Positions 24,558 to 33,068 of a stretch of 37,756 bases of DNA are shown in pieces. This DNA is from DATCDE01 sp038252405. GTDB taxonomy: Bacteria; Actinomycetota; Actinomycetes; Prado026. Made by a program: the position numbers and the translations under genes. Below the pieces are notes generated by a model. That model ran no database searches and had not been told where the DNA came from. It saw nothing but the letters and a program-made list of their open reading frames with translations. Location of the stretch: contig JBBSAJ010000027.1 of the NCBI GenBank assembly GCA_038252405.1, positions 1-37,756 of the forward strand. The letters are read 5' to 3'. Positions within the stretch are counted from its first letter, which is position 1; every line of letters starts with the position of its first letter.

Positions 24558-27215
24558 GTGTCCGACAACGAGCAGCCCACGGCCGGGGGCCGGCGGCTCG
24601 TGATCGTGGAGTCGCCGGCGAAGGCGAAGACGATCAAGGGCTACCTCGGGCCGGGGTACGACGTGGAGGCCAGCGTCGGCCACATCCGCGACCTGCCGGA
24701 CAAGAAGTCGCCGGCTCCGGCGGAGTACAAGGGCACCGAGGTCGGGCGCCTCGGCATCGACGTCGAGCACGACTTCACGCCCCTCTACGTCGTCAACACC
24801 GACAAGAAGACCAAGGTCGCCGAGCTCAAGCGCAAGCTGAAGGACGCCGACGAGCTGCTGCTCGCCACGGACGAGGACCGCGAGGGCGAGGCCATCGCCT
24901 GGCACCTGCTCGAGGTGCTCAAGCCCAAGGTGCCGGTCCGTCGCATGGTGTTCCACGAGATCACCAGGGATGCGATCCGGGCGGCCGTGGAGAACACCCG
25001 CGACCTCGACGAGCGGCTGGTCGACGCCCAGGAGACCCGCCGCATCATCGACCGGCTGTACGGCTACGAGGTCAGTCCGGTGCTGTGGCGCAAGGTCATG
25101 GCCGGGCTGTCCGCGGGGCGGGTGCAGTCGGTGGCCACCCGGCTGGTCGTCGAGCGGGAGCGCGAGCGGATCGCCTTCGTGGCGGCGTCCTACTGGGACC
25201 TCGAGGCGGTGCTCGACCCGGGTGCGTTCCCGGCCCGACTGGTGGCCCTCGACGGCCGCCGGGTCGCGGCCGGCCGGGACTTCGGTCCGGACGGCCGGCT
25301 CAGGGGCAAGGCGGCCACCGAGTCCGTGGTGCTGGACGAGCCGACGGTCCGCTCCCTGGCCGACGGGCTGGCCGACGCCAGCTTCGCCGTCCGCTCGGTG
25401 GAGGAGAAGCCCTACCGGCGCTCCCCGGCCGCGCCGTTCATGACCTCGACGCTGCAGCAGGAGGCCAGCCGCAAGCTGCGGTTCTCCTCGCAGACCACCA
25501 TGCGGGTGGCTCAGCGGCTGTACGAGAACGGCCACATCACCTACATGCGGACCGACTCGACCACTCTGTCGCAGGCCGCGATCGGGGCGGCGCGGGCGGC
25601 GGCCCGCGAGCGGTTCGGCGCTGACCACGTGGCCGACGCGCCGCGGCAGTACACCCGCAAGGTCAAGAACGCGCAGGAGGCGCACGAGGCGATCCGCCCG
25701 TCGGGGGACGCCTTCCGGACGCCGGGCGAGCTCGCCGGCGAGCTGGGCCGCGACGAGCTCAACCTGTACGACCTGATCTGGAAGCGCACGGTCGCCTCGC
25801 AGATGACCGACGCGCGCGGGTCCACCGTGTCGGTGCGACTCGGTGCGACGGCGGCCGACGGGCGGGACGCCGAGCTGGCGGCCTCCGGCACGGTGATCAC
25901 CCACCGCGGCTTCCTGGCCGCCTACGAGGAGGGCCGGGACGAGGACGCCGACACCGAGGACGGCGAGCGCCGGCTGCCGCAGCTGGCCGCGGGCGACCCG
26001 CTGCAGCTGCGCGCCCTCGAGGTCGAGGGGCACCAGACCCAGCCGCCGGCCCGGTACACCGAGGCCACCTTGGTCAAGGCGCTGGAGGAGCGCGGCATCG
26101 GCCGGCCCTCCACCTACGCCTCGATCATGGGCACCATCCTCGACCGCGGCTACGCGGCCAAGCGGGGCAGCGCGCTGGTGCCCAGCTTCCTGGCGTTCGC
26201 CGTCGTCACGCTGCTGGAGCGGTACTTCAGTGGCCTGGTCGACTACGACTTCACCGCCCGGATGGAGGAGGTCCTCGACCAGGTGGCGGGCGGCTCCGCC
26301 GAGCGCACCGACACGCTCAAGGACTTCTACTTCGGCGACGACGGCGGCGAGTTCGCCGGGCTGCACCCGCTGGTGAACAACCTCGGCGAGATCGACGCCC
26401 GGGAGATCAACTCGATCCCGGTGGGCGACGGGATCGTGCTGCGGGTGGGACGCTACGGGCCGTACGTCGAGCGCGGCCAGGGCGACGAGGCGCAGCGGGC
26501 CAACGTCCCGGCCGACCTCGCGCCGGACGAGCTGACCGTGGCCAAGGCCGAGGAGCTGCTGGCCCAGCCATCCGGGGACCACCCGCTGGGCACCGACCCG
26601 GCGTCCGGCCGGGAGATCGTGGCCAAGGCCGGACGCTTCGGCCCCTATGTGACCGAGGTGCTCCCGGAGGGCTCGCCGAAGTCGGCCAAGCCTCGTACCG
26701 CCTCGCTGTTCAAGGACATGAGCCTGGACACGGTGTCCCTGGACGATGCGCTGCGGCTGCTGTCGCTGCCGCGGGTGCTCGGGGTGGACCCCGCCGACGG
26801 CGCGGAGATCACCGCGCAGAACGGCCGCTACGGCCCCTACCTGAAGAAGGGCACCGACTCGCGCTCGATCACCAGCGAGGAGCAGCTGTTCGAGATCACC
26901 CTGGACGAGGCGCTGGCGATCTACGCCCAGCCGAAGCTGCGGGGTCGGGCCGCTGCCGCGCCACCGCTGCGCGAGCTCGGCCCGGACCCGGCGTCCGGCA
27001 AGCCGATCGTGGTCAAGGAGGGCCGGTTCGGCGCCTACGTGACCGACGGGGAGACCAACGCGACGCTGCGCAAGGCGGACGCCATCGACACGCTCACCCT
27101 GGAACGGGCCATGGACCTGCTGGCCGAGAAGCGGGCGAAGGGCCCGGCGCCCAAGAAGGCCGCCAAGCGCGCCGCCAAGCCGGCCGCCAAGTCGGCGGCG
27201 GCTCGCAAGCGCTGA
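24558..27215 (+). CDS. topA: DNA topoisomerase I (type IA)
   Basis: An 885-residue type IA topoisomerase that relaxes negative supercoils. The TOPRIM domain has RRLVIVESPAKAKTIKGYL near residue 12 and the metal motif ATDEDREGEAIAWHL. The active-site Tyr329 lies in HITYMRTDSTTLS, followed by GIGRPSTYASIM. Instead of zinc fingers, the C-terminal part has four actinobacterial repeats of the form DPxSGxxIxxKxGRFGPYV, and a tail of Lys-Ala clusters (KKAAKRAAKPAAKSAAARKR) that aids processivity in this group. GTG at 24558 with GAGGAG at 24548-24553 gives the N-terminus SDNEQ; the longer frame from 24444 is not used. The tmk gene follows with 26 bases between. Confidence 0.97.
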   Translation: MSDNEQPTAGGRRLVIVESPAKAKTIKGYLGPGYDVEASVGHIRDLPDKKSPAPAEYKGTEVGRLGIDVEHDFTPLYVVNTDKKTKVAELKRKLKDADELLLATDEDREGEAIAWHLLEVLKPKVPVRRMVFHEITRDAIRAAVENTRDLDERLVDAQETRRIIDRLYGYEVSPVLWRKVMAGLSAGRVQSVATRLVVERERERIAFVAASYWDLEAVLDPGAFPARLVALDGRRVAAGRDFGPDGRLRGKAATESVVLDEPTVRSLADGLADASFAVRSVEEKPYRRSPAAPFMTSTLQQEASRKLRFSSQTTMRVAQRLYENGHITYMRTDSTTLSQAAIGAARAAARERFGADHVADAPRQYTRKVKNAQEAHEAIRPSGDAFRTPGELAGELGRDELNLYDLIWKRTVASQMTDARGSTVSVRLGATAADGRDAELAASGTVITHRGFLAAYEEGRDEDADTEDGERRLPQLAAGDPLQLRALEVEGHQTQPPARYTEATLVKALEERGIGRPSTYASIMGTILDRGYAAKRGSALVPSFLAFAVVTLLERYFSGLVDYDFTARMEEVLDQVAGGSAERTDTLKDFYFGDDGGEFAGLHPLVNNLGEIDAREINSIPVGDGIVLRVGRYGPYVERGQGDEAQRANVPADLAPDELTVAKAEELLAQPSGDHPLGTDPASGREIVAKAGRFGPYVTEVLPEGSPKSAKPRTASLFKDMSLDTVSLDDALRLLSLPRVLGVDPADGAEITAQNGRYGPYLKKGTDSRSITSEEQLFEITLDEALAIYAQPKLRGRAAAAPPLRELGPDPASGKPIVVKEGRFGAYVTDGETNATLRKADAIDTLTLERAMDLLAEKRAKGPAPKKAAKRAAKPAAKSAAARKR

Positions 27216-27241
27216 CGGTGTCCGCCGCTAGGGTCGGGGCC

Positions 27242-27877
27242 GTGCGGTCAGCGTTCATCGCCTTCGAGGGCGGCGAGGGAGCCGGCAAGTCGACCCAGGT
27301 GGCTCGGCTGGCCGAGCACCTGCGTGGCCGTGGCCACGACGTGGTGGTGACCCACGAGCCGGGTGACACCCGGATCGGCCCGCAGGTGCGCCAGATCCTG
27401 CTCGACCCGGCGAACGCCGGCCTGTCGCCGCGGGCCGAGGCGCTGCTGTACGCGGCTGACCGGGCGGAGCACGTCGACGCGGTCATCGGCCCGGCCCTGG
27501 CGGCCGGGCAGGTGGTGGTCACCGACCGCTACGTCGACTCCTCGCTGGCGTACCAGGGGTCCGCCCGCCCGCTCGAGCAGGACGAGGTGGCCTGGGTGAA
27601 CCGGTGGGCCACCGGCGGACTGCTGCCCGACCTCACCGTGCTGCTCGACGTGGACCCGGTCGAGGGGCTGCGCCGGGCCTCCGACGAGCCGGACCGGCTC
27701 GAGGCCGAGCCGCACGAGTTCCACCAGGCGGTGCGGGCCGCGTTCCTCGACTTGGCTGGTCGCGAGCCGAGCCGCTACTTCGTGCTGGACGCGACCGCAG
27801 ACCCGGACACCGTGGCCGCCCGGGTGGCCGGGCGGGTCGACCTGCTGCTCGCCGACTCGGCGGGGGCCCGGCCGTGA
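27242..27877 (+). CDS. tmk: Thymidylate kinase
   Basis: A 211-residue dTMP kinase that makes dTDP. The P-loop FEGGEGAGKST lies at residues 8-18. The acceptor-site loop is THEPGDTRIG (usually REPGGT), and the DRY motif is TDRYVDSSLAYQGSAR, with the LID/Asp region LTVLLDVDPVEGLRRA. GTG at 27242 is chosen because it starts just before the first strand as in the family; GTG 27218 is also in frame but only three bases after topA. The stop overlaps the holB start (GTGA). It sits in the conserved topA-tmk-holB replication cluster. Confidence 0.95.
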   Translation: MRSAFIAFEGGEGAGKSTQVARLAEHLRGRGHDVVVTHEPGDTRIGPQVRQILLDPANAGLSPRAEALLYAADRAEHVDAVIGPALAAGQVVVTDRYVDSSLAYQGSARPLEQDEVAWVNRWATGGLLPDLTVLLDVDPVEGLRRASDEPDRLEAEPHEFHQAVRAAFLDLAGREPSRYFVLDATADPDTVAARVAGRVDLLLADSAGARP

Positions 27878-29046
27878 CCGTGTGGGACAACGTCGTCGGG
27901 CAGCCGCGAGCGGTCGAGGAGCTCAGCCGCGCGGTGGCGTCGGCGGCGGAGCTGATCAACCACACCGGCGAGGGCCACGCCATGACCCATGCGTGGCTGG
28001 TCACCGGACCGCCTGGCTCGGGCCGGTCGACTGCGGCGGTGGCGTTCGCCGCCGCCCTGCAGTGCGTGGACGGCGGTTGTGGCCACTGCCACGAGTGCCG
28101 GACCGCGGTCGGCGGCACCCACCCCGACGTCGAGGTGGTGCGCCCGGTGGGGCTGCACCACCTCACCGACGACATCCGGCACCTGGTGCGTCGCGCCTCG
28201 CTGTCGCCGTCCGGGGGTCGGTGGCAGGTGGTGATCGTCGAGGACGCCGACCGGCTGGAGGGCCCTGACGAGGCCTGGCGCCCGGCCAACGCGCTGCTCA
28301 AGGCGATCGAGGAGCCGTCGCCGCGTACGGTGTGGATCCTGTGCGCGCCATCGATCGAGGACGTGCTGCCGACCATCCGGTCCCGTTGCCGCCAGATCGG
28401 GCTGGTGACACCCCCGGTCGAGGCGGTGGCCGACCACCTGGTCCGCCGCGACGGCGTCGACCCCGCGATGGCGTCGTTCGCCGCGCGGGCCGCGGGCAGC
28501 CACGTGGGTCGGGCCAGGCGGCTGGCCACCGACGAGGCCACCCGGCTGCGCCGCGCCGAGGTGCTGCGGGTGCCGTCCGGGCTGGCCGACGTCGGCTCCT
28601 GCCTGACCGCTGCGGTGAACCTGGTCGAGGCCTCCCAGGAGGAGGCGGCTCAGGCCACAGTGGCGCGCGACGTCGCCGAGACCGAGGAGCTGGCCCTGGC
28701 GTTGGGCCAGGGGTCCAGCAAGGGCCTGGACGGCCGCGGCCGGGCCCAGCTCAAGGAGCTCGAGCGGCAGCACAAGCGCCGGGCCACCCGCACCCAGCGG
28801 GACCTGCTGGACCTCTCGTTGCTGGACATCGTGTCCTTCTACCGCGACGTGCTGGCCGTGCAGCTGGGCGCCCGGGTGCCGGTCCTCAATGTGGACCTCG
28901 AGCGAGAGGTGCACGCGCTGGCGCGGGCCTCGACGCCCGAGCGGACCGTGCAGCGCATCGACTCGGTGCTGGCCTGCCGGGGGGCGCTAGCCGGCAACGT
29001 GGCCCCGCTGCTGGCCGTCGAGGCGATGACTCTCGCACTGCGCTGA
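27874..29046 (+). CDS. holB: DNA polymerase III delta' subunit
   Basis: A 390-residue AAA+ clamp-loader subunit. The P-loop is GPPGSGRST (45-53), with Arg51 where ATP-binding loaders have Lys; delta' is known to have lost ATPase activity. The zinc module has C64, C69, C72 and C75 (DGGCGHCHEC). LLKAIEEPSPRTVWILC, and the SRC motif in IRSRCRQIGLV, complete the family pattern. A longer C-terminal domain (about 215-390) includes a region rich in charged residues (KELERQHKRRATRTQRDL). The start is GTG 27874, overlapping the tmk stop. At 390 residues it is longer than E. coli HolB (334), as is usual in actinobacteria. Confidence 0.94.
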   Translation: MTVWDNVVGQPRAVEELSRAVASAAELINHTGEGHAMTHAWLVTGPPGSGRSTAAVAFAAALQCVDGGCGHCHECRTAVGGTHPDVEVVRPVGLHHLTDDIRHLVRRASLSPSGGRWQVVIVEDADRLEGPDEAWRPANALLKAIEEPSPRTVWILCAPSIEDVLPTIRSRCRQIGLVTPPVEAVADHLVRRDGVDPAMASFAARAAGSHVGRARRLATDEATRLRRAEVLRVPSGLADVGSCLTAAVNLVEASQEEAAQATVARDVAETEELALALGQGSSKGLDGRGRAQLKELERQHKRRATRTQRDLLDLSLLDIVSFYRDVLAVQLGARVPVLNVDLEREVHALARASTPERTVQRIDSVLACRGALAGNVAPLLAVEAMTLALR

Positions 29047-29077
29047 TCCGGCCACCTCGGTCGACGGGCGGCGCTGG

Positions 29078-29881
29078 CTACTCCTCGACCGGGCGAGGCT
29101 GGGCGGCGGCCAGGCCGTAGGTGTAGGCCCGCAGGCTCTCCACGGCGGGGGCCACCACCTCCTCGACGCTGCGGTCGAGATCGGGCGCCCCGAGCAGGGT
29201 GGCCGAGGCGGCGAGCAGCCCCTCGTACATGGCCGCGCCCTTGTCGAGGCGGCCGGCCACCACCTCGGCCGCGGCGTCGGCCGCCGACCCGGCGTCCGTC
29301 CCGGCCATCTGCTCCCGCACACCCTGCAGGACCGCCAGCCGGTCCGCCAGGTGGTGCAGGGCGGGGGTGGCGGTGTTGGCCGCGGTTCGCAGCTCGTCGC
29401 CGGCGCCGGGGTGCAGCCGGGTCACGGCCGGAATGACCGCGGCCAGCTGCTGCTCGGCGCGGGTCAGCCGGGCCACCGCCGCGGCGCCGGTCGCGCCGCT
29501 GGGCAGCCGTGGCAGCGGCGGGGCCGGCTCGGGAGGTGGCTGCGGGGCCCGGTCGCCGCGCAGCCGGGCTGCGGCGTCCACGGCCAGGCCGGCCGCGCCC
29601 GCGGAGGCAAGCAGCCACCAGTTGGTCGCGGGCACGGCCGCCACGGCAGCACCGGCCGCGCCGACCGACCCGACCCAGATCCGGCTGTGCAGCCTGGAGA
29701 TCCGGCGATCGTAGCGGCGCAGGTCGCGCTGGTAGGCCTTGACGACCTCCCGGTCGGGGGCCGGACGGCGGGCCGGTTCGAGCGCGGCCAGCACATCGGC
29801 GACGGTGGTCGCGCCGGCGCGCAGCACGCGGACCACCCGGTCGACGTCCGACGCCGTGACCCGCACCCGGTTTCTCGCCAC
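29078..29881 (-). CDS. Unknown two-helix membrane protein
   Basis: A 267-residue protein I do not recognise with confidence. A basic, helical N-terminus (VTASDVDRVVRVLRAGATTV, then KAYQRDLRRYDRRISRLHSR) is followed by two adjacent hydrophobic segments at about 68-105 (VGSVGAAGAAVAAVPATNWW, LLASAGAAGLAVDAAARLRG). After a proline-rich stretch (APQPPPEPAPPLPRLP), a helical C-terminal domain of about 130 residues ends in YTYGLAAAQPRPVEE. The layout resembles the actinobacterial PspM phage-shock envelope protein, which has two helices between cytoplasmic parts, but I see no diagnostic motif, so this is only a guess. The GTG start is at 29881. It points toward holB and away from the lipoprotein peptidase. 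Confidence 0.6.
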   Translation of the reverse strand: MARNRVRVTASDVDRVVRVLRAGATTVADVLAALEPARRPAPDREVVKAYQRDLRRYDRRISRLHSRIWVGSVGAAGAAVAAVPATNWWLLASAGAAGLAVDAAARLRGDRAPQPPPEPAPPLPRLPSGATGAAAVARLTRAEQQLAAVIPAVTRLHPGAGDELRTAANTATPALHHLADRLAVLQGVREQMAGTDAGSAADAAAEVVAGRLDKGAAMYEGLLAASATLLGAPDLDRSVEEVVAPAVESLRAYTYGLAAAQPRPVEE

Positions 29882-29961
29882 GTTCCAACCGTACGACGGC
29901 GGCGTGAGACGCTGGGGCGGTCGTCGAAGGAAGCACCCACGTAGGAGACCGGGACCGCATC

Positions 29962-31497
29962 GTGCGCCGTACCGCTCGCACCCGTTTCGCCGAGTCCGTC
30001 GCCGGTGGCCTGGTTGCCGTCCTGGCGCTGGCGGCCTGCAGCGCGACGTCGTCCACGCCGCCGAACGCGTCCCCGCAAACGGGCTCGGTCACCGCGCCCA
30101 CGGTGTCCCTGCAGCGGTTCTACGACCAGAAGCCGACCTGGAAGTCCTGTGGCGGCGGTTTCTTCTGCGCCACGGTGGACGTGCCGCTGAACTACCAGCA
30201 GCCGGACGCAGGCACGGTGGGCCTGTCGGTGATCAAGCTCCCGGCGAAGGACCAGGCGCACCGGCTGGGCTCGCTGCTGATCAACCCGGGGGGTCCCGGC
30301 GGGTCCGGCGTGGACTATGCCAGGGCGGCCGACCGGGCGTTCACCTCCACGCTGCTCAACGCCTACGACATCGTCGGCTTCGACCCGAGGGGGGTCGCGT
30401 CGAGCGACCCGGTCAAGTGCCTCAGCGACAAGGCGCTCGACACGTTCATAGCGATCGACGGATCGCCGGACACCCCTGCGGCCGAGCAGGCCCTGGTGAC
30501 CGTGTCCAAGGCCTTCGCGCAGGGGTGCGAGCAGCGCAGCGGCACCCTGCTGCCGGACGTCGGTACGGTGGACGCGGCCCGGGACATGGACGTCATCAGG
30601 GCCGGCGTCGGCGACGCGAAGCTCAACTACTTCGGGGCGTCGTACGGCACGTTCCTGGGGGCCACCTACGCCGAGGAGTTCCCGACCAAGGTCGGCAAGA
30701 TGGTGCTGGACGGCGCCATCGACCCGGCGATCGACGCGGTGGAGCTGGGCAAGGGCCAGGCCGACGGGTTCCAGCTGGCCCTCGACGACTTCCTCAAGGA
30801 CTGCTTCACACACAGCGACTGCCCGGTCGGTCCGGACCAGGCCACCGCGCAGCAGCAGATCATCGACCTGCTGGCCAAGGCGGACGCCCGCCCGCTGGCC
30901 GGTTCCCGTCCGGTGACTGAGTCGTTGGCCCTGCTGGGCATCGTGTTCGCGATGTACGCGCCGGAGCAGGGCTGGCCGGTGCTGCGCCAGGCACTCGCCC
31001 GGGCGCTGCAGGGCGACGGCTCGATCCTGCTGCAGCTGGCCGATCTGTACACCGACCGCGCCTCGGACGGGCACTACACGTCCAACCAGAACGAGGTCAT
31101 CTACGCGGTCAACTGTGTCGACCGGGCGGACCACTCGACGTTGGCGCAGATCCGGGGCAACGCGACTGACTGGGCCAAGATCTCGCCGGTGTTCGGTGCA
31201 TACCTGGCCTGGAGCAACCTGCCCTGCACCATGTGGCCGGTGCCAGCCACCGGCCAGGCCGGGCCGATCCACGCGGCCGGTGCGCCGCCGATCCTCGTGG
31301 TCGGGACGACGCGTGACCCGGCCACGCCCTACGCGTGGGCGCAGGGGCTCGCCTCCGAGCTCGACTCGGGCCGGCTGCTGACGTACGAGGGTGACGGTCA
31401 CACGGCGTACAACCGGGGCAGCCAGTGCATCGACAACGCCGTCGACGGCTACCTGACGAAGGGGACCTTGCCGCCCGTGGGCACCCGCTGCACCTGA
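29962..31497 (+). CDS. Secreted lipoprotein tripeptidyl aminopeptidase-like hydrolase (SlpD/TAP family)
   Basis: A 511-residue exported peptidase of the alpha/beta-hydrolase fold. The signal peptide ends in a lipobox LALAAC with the lipidated Cys26, so it is probably tethered outside the membrane. The oxyanion-loop LLINPGGPGGSGVDYAR, YDIVGFDPRGVASSDPVKC, and the nucleophile motif YFGASYGTFLG (Ser227) are present. Late DPATPYAWA supplies the Asp and GDGHTAYNRGSQC the His. This is the tripeptidyl aminopeptidase/SlpD family that trims secreted peptides in Streptomyces. Cysteines near the C-terminus may form a disulfide. The start is GTG 29962; AGGAG lies 14 bases upstream, so spacing is long. 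The tRNA gene follows. Confidence 0.93.
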   Translation: MRRTARTRFAESVAGGLVAVLALAACSATSSTPPNASPQTGSVTAPTVSLQRFYDQKPTWKSCGGGFFCATVDVPLNYQQPDAGTVGLSVIKLPAKDQAHRLGSLLINPGGPGGSGVDYARAADRAFTSTLLNAYDIVGFDPRGVASSDPVKCLSDKALDTFIAIDGSPDTPAAEQALVTVSKAFAQGCEQRSGTLLPDVGTVDAARDMDVIRAGVGDAKLNYFGASYGTFLGATYAEEFPTKVGKMVLDGAIDPAIDAVELGKGQADGFQLALDDFLKDCFTHSDCPVGPDQATAQQQIIDLLAKADARPLAGSRPVTESLALLGIVFAMYAPEQGWPVLRQALARALQGDGSILLQLADLYTDRASDGHYTSNQNEVIYAVNCVDRADHSTLAQIRGNATDWAKISPVFGAYLAWSNLPCTMWPVPATGQAGPIHAAGAPPILVVGTTRDPATPYAWAQGLASELDSGRLLTYEGDGHTAYNRGSQCIDNAVDGYLTKGTLPPVGTRCT

Positions 31498-31520
31498 CGT
31501 GGGCAGGTCTGCGGCGCCTG

Positions 31521-31526
31521 TAGACT
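31521..31526 (+). promoter_or_regulatory. Probable -10 box of the tRNA-Thr gene
   Basis: TAGACT, a typical actinobacterial -10 hexamer, lies 26 bases before the mature tRNA start. The best -35-like match (CTGACG at 31494-31499) is 21 bases upstream, which is longer than ideal and overlaps the stop of the peptidase gene. The assignment rests on the -10 and position only. Confidence 0.4.
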
Positions 31527-31552
31527 TCTGCCGCGCGCCCGCAGGGTGCACT

Positions 31553-31629
31553 GCCGCCTTAGCTCAGTTGGCCAGAGCAACGCACTCGTAATGCGTAGGT
31601 CCGGGGTTCGATTCCCCGAGGCGGCTCCA
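31553..31629 (+). tRNA. tRNA-Thr (anticodon CGT)
   Basis: A full cloverleaf can be drawn. The acceptor stem GCCGCCT (31553-31559) pairs with AGGCGGC (31619-31625), followed by a T discriminator and encoded CCA at 31627-31629. The D arm starts at TTAGCTCAGTTGG. The anticodon stem ACGCA/TGCGT holds the loop CTCGTAA, giving anticodon CGT for the Thr codon ACG, which is common in this GC-rich genome. The T arm is GGGGTTCGATTCCCC. The convergent integrase gene ends 151 bases downstream, so the 3' end of this tRNA is very likely the attachment site. The gene is intact here, as expected when an element brings its own copy of the 3' end. Confidence 0.96.
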
Positions 31630-31686
31630 TGCCCTGGGCCTGTGACCTGCGGCTTTGCCTGTTCCAAGATCGTTCCGAAGTTGATC

Positions 31687-31707
31687 TGTGTGCCAGTTTG
31701 TGTGCCA
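31687..31707. repeat. Direct repeat between tRNA and integrase, possible arm-type sites
   Basis: TGTGTGCCA occurs at 31687-31695 and again at 31699-31707, a 12-base period, in the 151-base gap between the tRNA end and the integrase stop. Tyrosine integrases with an N-terminal arm-binding domain bind short direct repeats beside the attachment core, so this pair is a candidate arm site. Confidence 0.45.
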
Positions 31708-31780
31708 ACGGCAGCGGCGCACGCGGGTGGACGCGGACGGGCTGAGGTGCGTCGCCTCGGTCGCCGGCTGTCGGTCGAGG

Positions 31781-32992
31781 TCAGTCCCACAGCGCGCGGC
31801 CCACCCGTTCCGCGGCCTCGGCCGCAAGCTCGGGGGCGACGTGGCTGTAGGTGCCCAAGGTCAGGGTGATCTGGCTGTGGCCGAGCACCTGCATGACGAC
31901 TCGCGCCGGCACCCCCATGGTGAGCATGATCGTCGCCGCGGTGTGCCGGGCGTCGTGCAGCCTGGCGTCTCGGACTCCGGCGTCCGTGAGCAGCTGCTTC
32001 CAGGCGCGGAAGTCCTCCTTGGGGTCGATCGCGGTTCCGTTCTCCCGGGCGAACAGCAGGTCGCAGTCGACCCACTCGGTGCCGGCGGTGAGCCGCTCGC
32101 GGTGCTGCCAGGCCCGGTGGACCCGCAGCGCGTCGACGAGCGGCGGTGGAAGTGACACCGTCCTCCGGCTGGCGCGCGACTTCGGCTGGACCAGGACCAG
32201 CCCGCCGCCGATCCGCTGGGGGCAGTCAGCGGCTCGCTTGGCACCGCATGTCCCGCCGCACCCGTGCTCGGCGATGCGCCGCTGCAGGGCCCGTCGCACG
32301 ACGAGCGTCCCCTGGTCGAGGTCGACGTCCTTCCACTGCAGGCCCAGGGCCTCGCCCTGACGCAGCCCCAGCGCCAGCGCGACGGACCATCGGGCCGCGT
32401 TCCTGCGGTCGGCTGCGGTGTCGAGGATGGCCCGCGCCTCGCTGCGTGACAGCGGCTCGATCTCCTTGGGCTGCTGAGCGGGAGCGTCGACCATGTGCGC
32501 GACGTTGCGGGCGACCCTGCCGCGCTGCCAGGCGACCTTCAGGCAGCGCGAGAGGACCCGATGGGCGTGCAGGACCGAGGACGGCGACAGCTGCTTGTCG
32601 AGCATCCGCCGTTGGACCAGCTCGACGTGCTCGGGCTGCAGCCGGTCCAGCCGGTGGTGGTCGATCACCGGCAGGATGTGCCGGTCGAACAGCCAGCGGT
32701 AGGACTGCAGCGTCGAGGGTCGGACCCGGTGCCTGGCGACGTTCTCCAGGTAGTACTCGGCCCACTCGGCCAGGGTCGGGGCCCGGCCGGCGGCTGGCAC
32801 CACGCCGGCGTCCCGTTTGGTCGCCAGCTCGCGAAGGGCCTTGACGACGACGGCACGCTCCGGGTTGGCCACATGCCGTCGGTCTCGTCGACCGCCCTCG
32901 GTCGTGCCCATGTCGATCCAGCCGTGCCAGCGCCGGTCGCGGGCGTCGAACCGGACGGTCCCCTCGCCGTTGGCGCGGTTGCGCCGGGCCAC
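31781..32992 (-). CDS. int: Tyrosine recombinase / phage-type integrase
   Basis: A 403-residue site-specific recombinase. The N-terminal arm-type domain (about 5-50) and the SAM-like core-binding domain (about 75-165) precede the catalytic domain. Its residues are Arg211 (LGLRQGEALGL), Lys271 region (VQPKSRASRRTVSLP), His346 and Arg349 (LHDARHTAAT), His372 (LGHSQI) and Tyr382 (TYSHV). An insert with H243, C245, C249 and C257 (HGCGGTCGAKRAADC) may bind zinc; I recall similar inserts in other actinobacterial integrases. It points at the tRNA-Thr gene, its likely target. The GTG start at 32992 lies four bases after the stop of the excisionase tail. It is full-length and all catalytic residues are present, so integration is probably possible even if excision is not. 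Confidence 0.95.
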   Translation of the reverse strand: MARRNRANGEGTVRFDARDRRWHGWIDMGTTEGGRRDRRHVANPERAVVVKALRELATKRDAGVVPAAGRAPTLAEWAEYYLENVARHRVRPSTLQSYRWLFDRHILPVIDHHRLDRLQPEHVELVQRRMLDKQLSPSSVLHAHRVLSRCLKVAWQRGRVARNVAHMVDAPAQQPKEIEPLSRSEARAILDTAADRRNAARWSVALALGLRQGEALGLQWKDVDLDQGTLVVRRALQRRIAEHGCGGTCGAKRAADCPQRIGGGLVLVQPKSRASRRTVSLPPPLVDALRVHRAWQHRERLTAGTEWVDCDLLFARENGTAIDPKEDFRAWKQLLTDAGVRDARLHDARHTAATIMLTMGVPARVVMQVLGHSQITLTLGTYSHVAPELAAEAAERVGRALWD

Positions 32993-32996
32993 CGGG

Positions 32997-33068
32997 TCAC
33001 GCTTCCCGGCGCAGGTTCGCGACGAACGTGGCTAGCGCATCAGCGGGGACCCGACGCAGCCGGCCCAC
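32997..33068 (-). pseudogene. Excisionase C-terminal remnant
   Basis: Immediately before int, this frame reads VGRLRRVPADALATFVANLR plus REA and a TGA, the characteristic C-terminal end of helix-turn-helix excisionases that precede int in actinobacterial elements. Two codons upstream, the frame is closed by a TGA, so it has no start of its own and no helix-turn-helix core. The overlapping small ORF at 33040-33186 ends in RLLLT at the same point, and RLLLT is how such excisionases usually lead into their helix-turn-helix. A deletion of roughly 25-35 codons joining the two, out of frame, would explain both. The family call is from memory of the motif. Confidence 0.55.

Noticed and set aside
24528..26582. 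A 684-codon open frame on the minus strand
   Set aside because: Antisense to topA, no motif, composition of a shadow frame.
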